64,000 nucleotides of DNA from Gammaproteobacteria bacterium (lineage in GTDB: Bacteria > Pseudomonadota > Gammaproteobacteria > SZUA-229). Each line of letters starts with the position of its first letter. The first letter of the stretch is position 1. The position numbers and the translations under genes were made by a program. The notes beneath the pieces were generated by a model that saw only the letters and a program-made list of their open reading frames with translations, made no database searches and was not told the origin of the DNA. This document shows positions 1-7,497 of this stretch, piece after piece. The stretch is taken from assembly GCA_029881795.1 (NCBI GenBank), contig JAOULX010000005.1, forward strand, positions 124,001-188,000, given 5' to 3'.

Positions 1-66
1 ATAGAAATATACCTTTAGAGTTAATGGTTTAACAAGGCGCCCCAACAACACGCCCCGTTTTGTTGC

Positions 67-102
67 AAAAAAAACCCGCCTGCACAATGAATGACAGGCG
101 GG
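67..102 (-). terminator. Rho-independent terminator, minus-strand orientation
   Basis: An 8-bp GC-rich stem (CCCGCCTG at 75-82 pairs with CAGGCGGG at 95-102) is followed, reading the minus strand, by a run of eight T residues (67-74). It would end minus-strand transcription coming from the genes at 319-1696. Confidence 0.75.
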
Positions 103-318
103 CAAGCTTTCCACAAAATAACCAACGTCAATGTTGGTACTGATTAAGGCAGAGGAATCGATAACCAGTTATGTAACATATTGCAATCTGCGTGCCAGTA
201 AAATAACGCCGATTTCAGACTGATTTTCATCGAAGCAGCACTATTTTAGTGAAATAGCCATACTGATTGCACCATCGAGCAGCAAAAACAAGCATTTGGC
301 TTAACAAGCTATCAGGCA
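103..318. other. intergenic stretch without a supported gene
   Basis: Between the terminator and the first coding region I see only very short open frames on either strand, including a 28-codon minus-strand frame with no recognisable content. Most likely this is 3' untranslated sequence of the minus-strand transcript. Confidence 0.4.
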
Positions 319-1119
319 TTAATAACTTGTTGGAAAATACATCGCAGACATTGAGTACTCACGTATTAATACACCTGTATCTTTTGATGCTCTCGCATCT
401 AAATAATATGTTACAGGGTCACTGGAAGATACAGAAAACTGTGTTTGCGTTGAAACAGATCCACTTACCGTCATTGTCGGCATCACATTAGCGACATCAA
501 AAGTTCGGTAGCTACCATTACAAGATGATGAAAGCAATATACCTGAAACGGTGCAAACTGAAGCCGTAGCAGTTGTATTAATCTCAACAGACAAATAATC
601 GTCTTCAGCCGCTGTATGAGATATAGAATAACGACCAGAGAAGGTAACAAAAATATATCCAGGCCCAGGTGGCGTAATAGTCACACTTGTAACACTAAGC
701 GCAGAACTTGTAACAGTAGTGCTGCAACCAAAGACAGGATACAAACAACCTCGGCTTGAAGAATTAATACCAGCCTCGTCGCTAATATGGCTAGCACTGT
801 TTACAGAGTTAGCCTTCAACTCAGACGAGCCGATAGAGTCCGTACCAATAACCGTTGTATTATCATCAACTGAACAAACCCATATAGAACCATTATATTT
901 GGCAAGCTGACCTGCTGAACACTCCAAACCTGCAAGTGAATCTGACTCTAACGAGCTTATACGCCCGTCGTTATCATTTATATTATTTTTGATGTCATTC
1001 ATCTTGCTTTCAGTCAGCGCATCGCCTGTAGCAAAAGTGCTTGCCACCTGCCCCGCATTTACTGTAGACATTAAGAACAACAGGGCTATTATAGCCAGTG
1101 AATTATGTAATATTTTCAT
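319..1119 (-). CDS. secreted protein of unknown function
   Basis: I do not recognise a family. The N-terminus is a clear Sec signal peptide (MKILHNSLAIIALLFLMSTV, cleaved near VNA-G). A short polar, possibly coiled-coil stretch (NDIKNNINDNDGRISSLESD) follows, then a segment with two Cys, LECSAGQLAKYNGSIWVCSV. That segment is of a type seen near the ends of tail-fibre-like and cell-surface proteins. The C-terminal half is Ser/Thr-rich and looks beta-stranded. I chose the start at 1119 and not the upstream in-frame ATG at 1173, because 1119 has an AAGGAA ribosome site at good distance and begins the signal peptide. It lies 37 bp downstream of the lipoprotein gene at 1157-1696, probably in the same transcript. 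Base composition is more AT-rich than the housekeeping genes, which suggests acquired DNA. Confidence 0.7.
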   Translation of the reverse strand: MKILHNSLAIIALLFLMSTVNAGQVASTFATGDALTESKMNDIKNNINDNDGRISSLESDSLAGLECSAGQLAKYNGSIWVCSVDDNTTVIGTDSIGSSELKANSVNSASHISDEAGINSSSRGCLYPVFGCSTTVTSSALSVTSVTITPPGPGYIFVTFSGRYSISHTAAEDDYLSVEINTTATASVCTVSGILLSSSCNGSYRTFDVANVMPTMTVSGSVSTQTQFSVSSSDPVTYYLDARASKDTGVLIREYSMSAMYFPTSY

Positions 1120-1156
1120 TATTAAATTCCTTTTAATTATTAAAAAAATATCTAGT

Positions 1157-1696
1157 TTATATATCCAACTCACAACTACCTAACTGGTTAACCATTCCTA
1201 CTACGCAGATTGGAACAAATGGACTTGTTCCAGTCACGACCTCTGCAAGATTATTCTTAAAATCAGAATCATCATCTAAATTCAGATCAATGATCGAGTC
1301 CGGAAATGCGAGATAGTTATTTCCACTAGAAATGGTTATTTGATTTGATGCTGTAGCTAACACCACTACAGCCTGGCTATACAAAACTGACTCAAAGACT
1401 ATTGAAACTTCGTAACTTGTAATCGTTTGAGCTAGGCCGGACGGTAATCCAGTAAATATATAGGTTGCAGAATTTCCACTTAATGCCATCTCTACAGGTG
1501 TCTGACCCTGTTCGTTTATATATACTTTTAAAGTACCCTGTGTAGGTAAAGCGGCAGTGGTAATAGCAGAAGGTATGGTAACCGTTACATCTAAAGTCGT
1601 GTCTACCGGCGAACTAGAACCGCCTGCAGAACAACCAGCCAATAGAAAGGTTAACAGCGAGAAAAACAATGGTGTCAATAGCGTCATCCTGAGCAT
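1157..1696 (-). CDS. predicted lipoprotein, unknown function
   Basis: A 179-residue protein with a lipoprotein signal peptide: hydrophobic residues 5-20 and the lipobox LLAGC, with lipidated Cys at about residue 22, then a Gly/Ser linker. The remainder is predicted beta-rich with a V-T-V-T-I-P start like an immunoglobulin-like fold, and the C-terminus has two Cys (ICVVG, GSCELDI). No known family recognised. A purine-rich AAAAAAGGAA site lies about 9 bp before the ATG. It is probably co-transcribed with the secreted protein immediately downstream, so the two may act together at the cell surface. AT-rich like its neighbour. Confidence 0.7.
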   Translation of the reverse strand: MLRMTLLTPLFFSLLTFLLAGCSAGGSSSPVDTTLDVTVTIPSAITTAALPTQGTLKVYINEQGQTPVEMALSGNSATYIFTGLPSGLAQTITSYEVSIVFESVLYSQAVVVLATASNQITISSGNNYLAFPDSIIDLNLDDDSDFKNNLAEVVTGTSPFVPICVVGMVNQLGSCELDI

Positions 1697-1874
1697 TAAA
1701 ATATTCCTTTTTTAATCACGTTAATTTATTATTAAAAAATATCAAATTAAATCAATCAGAATTTTCTTAAATTTGCTATTAAAATTAAATTATTAGACGT
1801 AACTCAAATAAAGACACACAAAACGTCAAAATACTTTACAAAACACTTCAACGATATACACAAGAACCTTTACT

Positions 1875-2225
1875 TTATAATTTAACTCCATAGTAATTTA
1901 GAACAACTACCAAGAGCCAGTACGCCCCAATAGTGAAGCCGATAGAGAGGCTAATACTTGCATAAAAATGCAAGCCTTGCTTCAACAGCAAGGGCAGGGT
2001 AACAAACAAAACTAAAGAAGGTAAAACAAGCCAAAAGACACTGGTTGCAAGTGAGCTGACTTTTTCAACATCTTTTGTATCAACGTAGAGCCAAATCATT
2101 GCTAAGACAGAAACTAATGGTATTGAAGCCAAAACAGCCCCAACAAATGAACTTCTTTTCGCAATTTCGGAGATTACAACAATTAGAATCGTTGTGATTG
2201 CTATTTTAGTTGTGTAGTAGATCAA
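1875..2225 (-). CDS. small membrane protein, DUF3147-like
   Basis: A 116-residue hydrophobic protein with four predicted membrane segments (about 5-20, 28-48, 62-83, 88-110) and the cytoplasmic motif SEIAKRSS after the first. The pattern resembles the DUF3147 family of small inner-membrane proteins; I made this assignment from memory of the family, with moderate certainty. Function unknown. A decayed second copy lies at 4914-5150 in the same orientation, so one derives from duplication. No operon partner: 149 bp separate it from the chemoreceptor gene upstream, and the lipoprotein genes downstream begin 179 bp away. Confidence 0.7.
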   Translation of the reverse strand: MIYYTTKIAITTILIVVISEIAKRSSFVGAVLASIPLVSVLAMIWLYVDTKDVEKVSSLATSVFWLVLPSLVLFVTLPLLLKQGLHFYASISLSIGFTIGAYWLLVVVLNYYGVKL

Positions 2226-2360
2226 TCAATTCTCCAATTCTTTTTTGCCACATAAGATTTTAGAGTGGGCGTCTCATTAACTATATTACTAATACAGCTA
2301 ATATTAAAAACAATTGCTCTCTGACCGGTTTTTTTACAATCAGTCTTGACTAAGCACAAT

Positions 2361-2386
2361 TAAGAGCTCACCGGCTCTTAGTTTTT
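2361..2386. terminator. hairpin at 3' end of chemoreceptor gene
   Basis: TAAGAGC (2361-2367) pairs with GCTCTTA (2374-2380) and a T-run follows on the plus strand. It sits just beyond the stop of the minus-strand chemoreceptor gene, so it may serve as its 3' end although the T-run is on the opposite side. Confidence 0.4.
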
Positions 2387-4266
2387 TATACTTTAAACTG
2401 TCTGATCAAAGCCTGTAATTGCTGAGACAGTGCAGACAATTCATTACTCGCATCGGCGGTTTGTTTTGCCCCGACGGCTGACTGCTCAGAGATCTGACTA
2501 ATCTCAGATACATTCCTGTTTATTTCTTCAGAAACGGACGTTTGTTCTTCAGCCGCTGTTGCTATCTGAAAATTCATATTACTAATTTGAGTCACGTTAC
2601 TGGTAATTTCTTTTAATGACACACCTGCTGAACCAGCCTGCTCGACAGAAGCCTGCGCTTTAGACTGACTGCTCTTCATCGCAACCACTGCCTTTTGAGA
2701 CCCAGCCTGTAACTGTTCAATCATTTCCTCAATTTCCTGAGTTGATTGCTGAGTTCGACTCGCGAGCGTTCTCACCTCATCAGCCACAACTGCAAAGCCT
2801 CGGCCTTGTTCACCTGCACGTGCAGCCTCTATCGCCGCATTCAATGCCAGTAAATTAGTCTGTTCCGCTATACTTTTTATCACATTAAGGATAGTGCCTA
2901 TCAGAATACTATCTGTTTCAACTTTTTTAATAATTCCAGCCGATATTTCAATCTCGTTTGCCAGCGCATTAATCGAGCTAATCGTGTCGTTAACGACTTC
3001 GCTACCTTCATTTGCCACTTTATCCGCTGCTGTAGCCATATCGGCAGCTTGCTGAGCATGTCGAGCCACCTCCTGAACAGTGGCTGTCATCTCATTCATC
3101 GCCGTAGCAACTTGTTCTATCTGAGACTTTTGTTGATCCACACCCAGACGCGTCGATTCTGTAATACTTAACAGTCCAGCTGATGAGTTTGACATGGTAG
3201 ATGTTGAACTTGATATTTCCGCAATCATATGTCGCAAATGCGTTACCATTAAACTGACCGACGAGAGCATCTGACCGACTTCATCATCCGACACTACTTT
3301 AATATCCGTCGTCAGATCGCCATCAGCAACTAACCTTAAAACATTCTGGACATCATCCAGTGGTTTTAAAGAGTGCCGAATATACCAGTTAATAAACAGC
3401 AATATCACAACAAAGATGGCCAGCGCAGCCAGACTGGAATATAACTGTATATTTTTTTGCTTTGTATAACTTTCAGTATCCTTACTAGCACTTAACAGGT
3501 GCGCGATCGCTTCATTATTGGAGCCCGTCAAAGGCTGTATTAATACTGCGTAAACATCACTGCCCACGCTGTAATGCTCGTAAACACGCTCACCAACAAC
3601 AGGTATTGTCGGTGTGATTTGAGAAAACAGTTCTTTATCCGTCGCAAAAACCAGTTCGCCATTGTCGTTAATTACATAAACATCCGAACCTTCGCTGCGC
3701 TTAAACTCATTTAACAAAGCCTGTAAACTACGAGTATATACGCCTACACCAATTTCTGAACCCGGTTTTTTATACAACGGCAAGGCAAAAATAAGATTTA
3801 AGTTACCCGCTTTGTCTCGCTCAATACCTGTGCTTATTTTTCCACTAACCAGTGACGCCTTAACAAGACCTGCAAACAATACTTCACTGCCTGTATCTGA
3901 GCTTTTAAAAAGCACCTCACCAGAAGCTGAAAACACCTGCATACCATCAATAACACGTGATGCTTTCAAGCGATTAAAATTACTCTGAAACTGATTACTA
4001 AGTACATTTTTGTTACCCTCAGCAAGCGCTGTCATTGCTATCGTATTTCGTGTAAAAGAAAACAACTCTGCCCGCATTGACTTTAATTGGCCATCAACAA
4101 TACGGTCCCATAATAAACGCTTGCCATTAAAAGCCTCAATCTGATAACGAGACTCTGCTTCCTGACGAGTAAGAATACCTGCACCAGACAATGTAATAGC
4201 AATCAACATAATTGAAAAAGCGCTTACAAATACAATTTTTGTTTTTAAAAGTTTAAATATATTCAT
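2386..4266 (-). CDS. methyl-accepting chemotaxis protein
   Basis: A transmembrane chemoreceptor of 626 residues. TM1 lies at about 11-33, a periplasmic sensor region of about 240 residues follows (probably Cache-like; ligand unknown), TM2 is at about 278-298 ([20 protein letters not shown]), then a HAMP domain (about 300-350) and the signalling domain (about 360-626). The hairpin tip is unmistakable: [20 protein letters not shown] followed by [13 protein letters not shown]. It signals through CheW/CheA to the flagellar motor or a related output. The C-terminus ends in FKV without a CheR-tethering pentapeptide. The signalling domain is nearly identical to that of the receptor at 30227-31726, so both probably join the same array. 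No che genes are in the window. Confidence 0.95.
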   Translation of the reverse strand: MNIFKLLKTKIVFVSAFSIMLIAITLSGAGILTRQEAESRYQIEAFNGKRLLWDRIVDGQLKSMRAELFSFTRNTIAMTALAEGNKNVLSNQFQSNFNRLKASRVIDGMQVFSASGEVLFKSSDTGSEVLFAGLVKASLVSGKISTGIERDKAGNLNLIFALPLYKKPGSEIGVGVYTRSLQALLNEFKRSEGSDVYVINDNGELVFATDKELFSQITPTIPVVGERVYEHYSVGSDVYAVLIQPLTGSNNEAIAHLLSASKDTESYTKQKNIQLYSSLAALAIFVVILLFINWYIRHSLKPLDDVQNVLRLVADGDLTTDIKVVSDDEVGQMLSSVSLMVTHLRHMIAEISSSTSTMSNSSAGLLSITESTRLGVDQQKSQIEQVATAMNEMTATVQEVARHAQQAADMATAADKVANEGSEVVNDTISSINALANEIEISAGIIKKVETDSILIGTILNVIKSIAEQTNLLALNAAIEAARAGEQGRGFAVVADEVRTLASRTQQSTQEIEEMIEQLQAGSQKAVVAMKSSQSKAQASVEQAGSAGVSLKEITSNVTQISNMNFQIATAAEEQTSVSEEINRNVSEISQISEQSAVGAKQTADASNELSALSQQLQALIRQFKV

Positions 4267-4329
4267 TAGATAACCCGTTTTATAGATTTTTTATGCAGAC
4301 AATCTCTGTACCCGTGACCACAATTTCAT

Positions 4330-4794
4330 CTATTCAACAGCATAGCCCTTTGACTGCCAGGTAGGAAAACCTAAGCGGTAGTAATAAACATTTTCATAGC
4401 CCCAGCTCACCGCCTTTTCGCAGGCTTTAGAGCTGCGAGTACAGCCTGTGCTATTGCAATAAATCAGCAGTTTTTGCTCTGGTCTGGCAACACTCAATAA
4501 TGTTTCCCTACTAAAAACCTTTTTCAACTCAAGATGCTTTGAACCAGGAATTCGCCCTGCTTCCCAGTCACGATTACTGCGCACATCAAGAAACACAGCT
4601 CCTTGATCAAATAGTTCTTTTGCTTCTAGTGTATTAACGGTAACAGCACCGGCGACCGTTTCAGGCGACACCTTCTTCGCAGCCGATGCGCCATGTAGGA
4701 CGAGAAAATAAAATAGGGGAAATAATAATGCAGACCTGATGACTTTCAATGTTTCACTCTCTAATGCAACGTTATAGAATCTCCATTTCCTCAA
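4330..4794 (-). CDS. rhodanese-like domain protein, exported
   Basis: A single rhodanese domain (about residues 50-150) behind a hydrophobic N-terminal segment (SALLFPLFYFLVLHGASA) that looks like a signal peptide or anchor, so it acts outside the cytoplasm. Features seen: LDVRSNRDWEAGRIPGS (the D-R and H/P-containing entry motifs), and the active-site loop YCNSTGC with the catalytic Cys. Rhodaneses carry sulfane sulfur on this Cys; the substrate here is unknown. It lies 63 bp upstream of the chemoreceptor gene in the same direction. A second exported rhodanese is at 28543-29367. The start may lie a few codons downstream of the one given. Confidence 0.85.
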   Translation of the reverse strand: MRKWRFYNVALESETLKVIRSALLFPLFYFLVLHGASAAKKVSPETVAGAVTVNTLEAKELFDQGAVFLDVRSNRDWEAGRIPGSKHLELKKVFSRETLLSVARPEQKLLIYCNSTGCTRSSKACEKAVSWGYENVYYYRLGFPTWQSKGYAVE

Positions 4795-4913
4795 ATATGA
4801 CAGTAGTATAGACCAAATAATCTGTTAGATACTAAACTCATAATAAAAATCTAGATCCGGCCTTTTGTCTGGTATTTATGCCCGATAACCGTTTAATTTC
4901 GTCGAAATAAAAA

Positions 4914-5198
4914 TCAATATGACACTCGCCATGATAACATCTGCCTCAACAACAAGACCAAGGTAACAAACAAAACTAAAGAAGGTAAAACAAGCCAAAA
5001 GACACTGGTTGCAAGTGAGCTGACTTTTTCAACATCTTTTGTACAACGTAGAGCCCAAACAGCCCCAACAAATGAACTTCTTTTCGCAATTTCGGAGATT
5101 ACAACAATTAGAATCGTTGTGATTGCTATTTTAGTTGCGAAATAGATCAATCAGTACTCCATTGTTTTGCAACATAAGGCTTAAGGGCGTCTCATTAA
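4914..5198 (-). pseudogene. truncated duplicate of the DUF3147-like gene
   Basis: An open frame at 4914-5150 encodes a protein whose first 30 residues are almost identical to the gene at 1875-2225. It has lost 13 residues in the middle, which removes most of a membrane segment. The deletion breakpoints lie at AGCC-AAA direct repeats, as expected from replication slippage, plus a 1-base deletion nearby. The C-terminus diverges after VLLLRQ and lacks the last membrane helix. Nucleotide similarity continues about 45 bp upstream of the ATG (to about 5198), so promoter and gene were copied together. Probably non-functional. Confidence 0.75.
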
Positions 5199-5209
5199 TG
5201 ATTGGTGTC

Positions 5210-5620
5210 TCATTCATTATTGTTATTACCTCTTAGCCAATACAAACCGCCGGCAGACGATGCACTTAATGCAAGTATGATCACAACAACACCGGTTAAG
5301 GTTAAATTTGAATAGCTCATTGCGAAAGCCAGCGTACCTCCGACTGTAATCAATCCTACAGTAAGACAATGAAGCCATACTTTTATTTTGTCATGTGTAT
5401 TGGCGATACTTGCTGTGATATACCCACCGGTGAAAATCGTAACCATAAATAAAGGTATAGCCACTAAATATCTAAACAAACCAGTGATGTCATTTAAAAA
5501 TGGAAAATCAGCTGCTAGTGCATTATAACCAACAGCGATAAATATATAGATTAAACCCAATAGCATAAGAACAACGAGAATAAATACACTACCTGCAATA
5601 ATCGCTTTTATACTTCTCAT
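5210..5620 (-). CDS. four-TM membrane protein, unknown
   Basis: A 136-residue protein with four predicted transmembrane helices (about 7-32, 45-68, 80-100, 105-128) and short loops. I do not recognise the family. The start ATG (5618-5620) follows a GAGG ribosome site at suitable spacing. It is immediately downstream of a short coding remnant (5638-5760) and 59 bp upstream of the decayed DUF3147-like copy, all on the minus strand. This run of short unrelated membrane-protein frames, next to an attC-like site and a RAYT/REP unit, suggests mobile or cassette-derived DNA. Confidence 0.6.
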   Translation of the reverse strand: MRSIKAIIAGSVFILVVLMLLGLIYIFIAVGYNALAADFPFLNDITGLFRYLVAIPLFMVTIFTGGYITASIANTHDKIKVWLHCLTVGLITVGGTLAFAMSYSNLTLTGVVVIILALSASSAGGLYWLRGNNNNE

Positions 5621-5637
5621 TGGTACCTCTAAATTAT

Positions 5638-5760
5638 CTGGATAAAAGAATCAATATTAAAAGAACTAAAGGCGCGGCGACAAAGACCAACACTAATGTT
5701 TCTAATGTATCACCGCTTCTTTTATTTTTTCTGGAGTTTTTACTCTGGCCCAAATATACT
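5638..5760 (-). CDS. small ORF or 3' remnant, C-terminal TM peptide
   Basis: On the minus strand an open frame without an ATG runs from about 5760 to a TAA at 5638-5640. It encodes a basic stretch (GQSKNSRKNKRSGDTLE) and then one hydrophobic helix (TLVLVFVAAPLVLLILILLS). It ends 17 bp before the start of the next gene. It may be the 3' end of a gene interrupted by the REP element at 5761-5791, or a tiny TTG-started membrane peptide. Confidence 0.35.
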
Positions 5761-5791
5761 GTTTGGGGTTCGTACCTCACCCCAACCTACG
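5761..5791. repeat. REP palindrome, copy 1
   Basis: TTGGGG and CCCCAA flank a short loop, followed by CCTACG. The same element recurs at 6310-6339 in the same orientation, and the two bracket the RAYT pseudogene. This is the usual layout of a REP/RAYT unit. Confidence 0.75.
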
Positions 5792-5811
5792 AGCTCAAAA
5801 ACTTGATTGAC

Positions 5812-5875
5812 GGCTAACGGCTAATTTGAGATGCGGCGCGATTTTGCGCCATCATACTCAAACGTATTGTTAGCA
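5812..5875. other. attC-like palindrome (candidate integron recombination site)
   Basis: The outer boxes GCTAAC (5813-5818) and GTTAGC (5869-5874) are complementary. Inner boxes TTTGAG (5825-5830) and CTCAAA (5857-5862) are also complementary. They are separated from the outer boxes by 6 unpaired bases on both sides. The centre folds further (ATG/CAT, then GGCGC/GCGCC around a short loop) with one bulged base. R box, unpaired spacer, L box and terminal stem is the architecture of an attC site, although the R boxes deviate from the consensus. No integrase gene is in the window. It could instead be an ordinary structured repeat. Confidence 0.4.
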
Positions 5876-5903
5876 TTAATTACTTAAAACCGCGAATTTA
5901 ATT

Positions 5904-6278
5904 AACATGGTTTTCGTAATCATATTCATCACGTATTATGCGTTCCCAATAACGACGCTGCCAGATTCCTCGCTCACCTTTTATGATCCGACTTTTATTT
6001 ATTCATTCTGTTTTTGGTAATTGTCGGGAGAAACCCGACTTTATTAACATCCAGCATTTTGAGAAATCATTATCTCCAACTGGCAAAGTCCATATAGCAT
6101 GTAGATGATCCGGTAAAACAACAAACGCATCCAGTATGAAAGGATGATTATTTTTTACCTTGTTTATTTCACTTCTTAACTTGTCGAATTCGTCGACAAG
6201 CAAGGTATTACTTCTTTCGGCCATGTTAAACGTAAAGAAATATGTCGCTCCTCTTATATTGGCGCGTCGGTATTGCAT
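5904..6278 (-). pseudogene. REP-associated tyrosine transposase (RAYT), broken
   Basis: The first 91 codons encode a typical RAYT N-terminus: MQYRRANIRGATYFFTFNMA and the metal-binding motif VVLPDHLHAIWTLP (His-x-His). An in-frame TGA at 6003-6005 then interrupts it. The frame continues beyond it with conserved family sequence (KGERGIWQRRYWE, RDEYDYENHV) until a second stop near 5904, where the family normally reads on into the catalytic-Tyr region. It is thus both nonsense-mutated and truncated. RAYTs mobilise REP sequences through single-strand HUH-type chemistry; the flanking REPs at 5761 and 6310 are its likely substrates. Confidence 0.85.
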
Positions 6279-6309
6279 TTCACATCCTTGTGAAGTTATT
6301 GTTTATTTT

Positions 6310-6339
6310 GTTGGGGTTCGAGCCTCACCCCAACCTACG
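6310..6339. repeat. REP palindrome, copy 2
   Basis: GTTGGGGT pairs with ACCCCAAC around a 9-base loop, followed by CTACG. It lies 32 bp upstream of the RAYT start and matches copy 1 at 5761-5791 apart from two loop bases and one 5' base. Confidence 0.75.
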
Positions 6340-6442
6340 TTCATCACGCTATCAAATAGCAAGTGAGGTTTTCGTAGGGAAGGCGTAACTTAACTTTATT
6401 CAGTCCACTTTTGTTATTTGCAAGCATGGGACGATAGAACAA

Positions 6443-6512
6443 GGCGCAGCGCTATTCAAAAAACGGAGCGCACACGTAGTGCGTGAGTATTTTTTAATAG
6501 TGCTGCAACGCA
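6443..6512. repeat. long imperfect hairpin downstream of nrdJb
   Basis: GCGCAGCGCTATT plus an A-run on the left pairs with a T-run plus AATAGTGCTGC on the right, enclosing a second stem (GCGCAC/GTGCG). It starts 26 bp after the nrdJb stop on the minus strand. It could be a terminator or processing signal, or a dispersed intergenic repeat; the sequence style is that of a mobile extragenic palindrome. Confidence 0.5.
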
Positions 6513-6537
6513 GTTATCTCGTTTCAGGCGCCGCAAA

Positions 6538-7227
6538 TCACCCGCACTTGGAGTCGCCGCATGATAAACACGTCATACACCCATCCATCATCACCACTGC
6601 CTGCGTTGAGCATTTGGCACATAACTGTGCGCCGGCTGGAAACTCACCGCTTTCTTTTTTTCCGTCTGCTTTGGCCTGCTGCGCATCGTATTCGGCGCGT
6701 TTGGCGTCGACCAGTTTTTGCTGGTGTTCGTCGAGCCCTTCTTCTTTGATCAGACCGATCATTTTCATGTGTGACTCGATGGCGTCACCGATTTCTGCAA
6801 CCAGTGATGGCATGTATTTGCCGCCTTTTTTGAAGTAACCGCCTTTGGGATCGAACACGGCTTTTAGTTCTTCAACCAGGAAGCAGCTGTCGCCGCCTTT
6901 TCTGAATACGGCTGAGATAACCCGTGTTAATGCGACTACCCACTGGAAGTTGTCCATTGATTTTGAGTTGATGAAGATCTCAAACGGACGACGCAGTTCA
7001 TGGTCTGTGCCCGGGTTCAGCACGATATCATTTATGGTGATGTATAAGGCGTGCTCGGACAGCGGGGTTTTTACTTTATAGGTTGAACCTAACAGCGACT
7101 CCGGTCGTTCTGTTTCTTCGTGCAGGTGCTCGACCGCATTGGCCGCATCTACAACCGCTGCTGCTTCTGGCTCGTCTTCTTTTACGACTTTGAAGCTAAC
7201 AATTTTTGAATTAATTTTAGTAGCCAT
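6538..7227 (-). CDS. nrdJb: class II ribonucleotide reductase, NrdJb subunit
   Basis: The C-terminal part of a coenzyme-B12-dependent ribonucleotide reductase encoded as its own protein, as known for NrdJa/NrdJb of Pseudomonas. It is 229 residues from ATG 7227; the longer TTG-started frame was rejected because AAGGAAAG precedes the ATG. The middle region (HALYITINDIVLNPG, EIFINSKSMDNFQWVVALTR, FRKGGDSCFLVEELKAVFDP) is the conserved TSCPD-type domain. The C-terminus carries a zinc-ribbon-like and redox-active Cys tail: CAKC, then CMTCLSCGDSKCG. In this family the final Cys pair re-reduces the active site after each turnover. It is downstream of nrdJa, separated by 270 bp with a strong hairpin. 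Confidence 0.9.
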   Translation of the reverse strand: MATKINSKIVSFKVVKEDEPEAAAVVDAANAVEHLHEETERPESLLGSTYKVKTPLSEHALYITINDIVLNPGTDHELRRPFEIFINSKSMDNFQWVVALTRVISAVFRKGGDSCFLVEELKAVFDPKGGYFKKGGKYMPSLVAEIGDAIESHMKMIGLIKEEGLDEHQQKLVDAKRAEYDAQQAKADGKKESGEFPAGAQLCAKCSTQAVVMMDGCMTCLSCGDSKCG

Positions 7228-7407
7228 AATCTTCTTTCCTTTATCAAACAACGCCGCAGCCTTGTTTTAAATCTTGTTTGTTTTGTAACTCAAACACACC
7301 TTCGTTTTAACAAAAGTTTTTTTCAAAACTCCGTCATTGTTTTAGCAAGTATTTCTGCCTAAAGCCTTCTCTATTCTGACTAAGAGATTTTGTTCTGAGG
7401 CTAGGCG

Positions 7408-7468
7408 CTTCTAAATTTTTAAATGCGAAGTTTACATTTAGTAAATAAGCAGTTTAAAAATTTTGAAG
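7408..7468. repeat. nested inverted repeat between nrdJa and nrdJb
   Basis: CTTCTAAATTTTTAAA (7408-7423) is complementary to TTTAAAAATTTTGAAG (7453-7468) with one mismatch. The interior pairs again (TTTAC/GTAAA). In the nrdJ transcript this would form a long AU-rich hairpin between the two subunit genes. It could be a processing site, an attenuator or a stabiliser that sets the subunit ratio. Confidence 0.65.
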
Positions 7469-7497
7469 CAACACCCCTCACAACACAAATGACGCCG

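Noticed and set aside
1-70. AACAAGGCG start and possible attC-like pairing; also an open minus-strand frame to the edge
   Set aside because: No L boxes or symmetric spacer, and the frame has no start signal or recognisable protein within the few codons visible.
6310-6339. GGTTCGAGCC motif resembling a tRNA T-arm
   Set aside because: It is part of the REP palindrome, repeated at 5761, with no acceptor stem or anticodon arm around it.
6479-6838. 119-codon plus-strand frame opposite nrdJb
   Set aside because: Antisense to the Cys-rich tail of NrdJb and includes the hairpin repeat.
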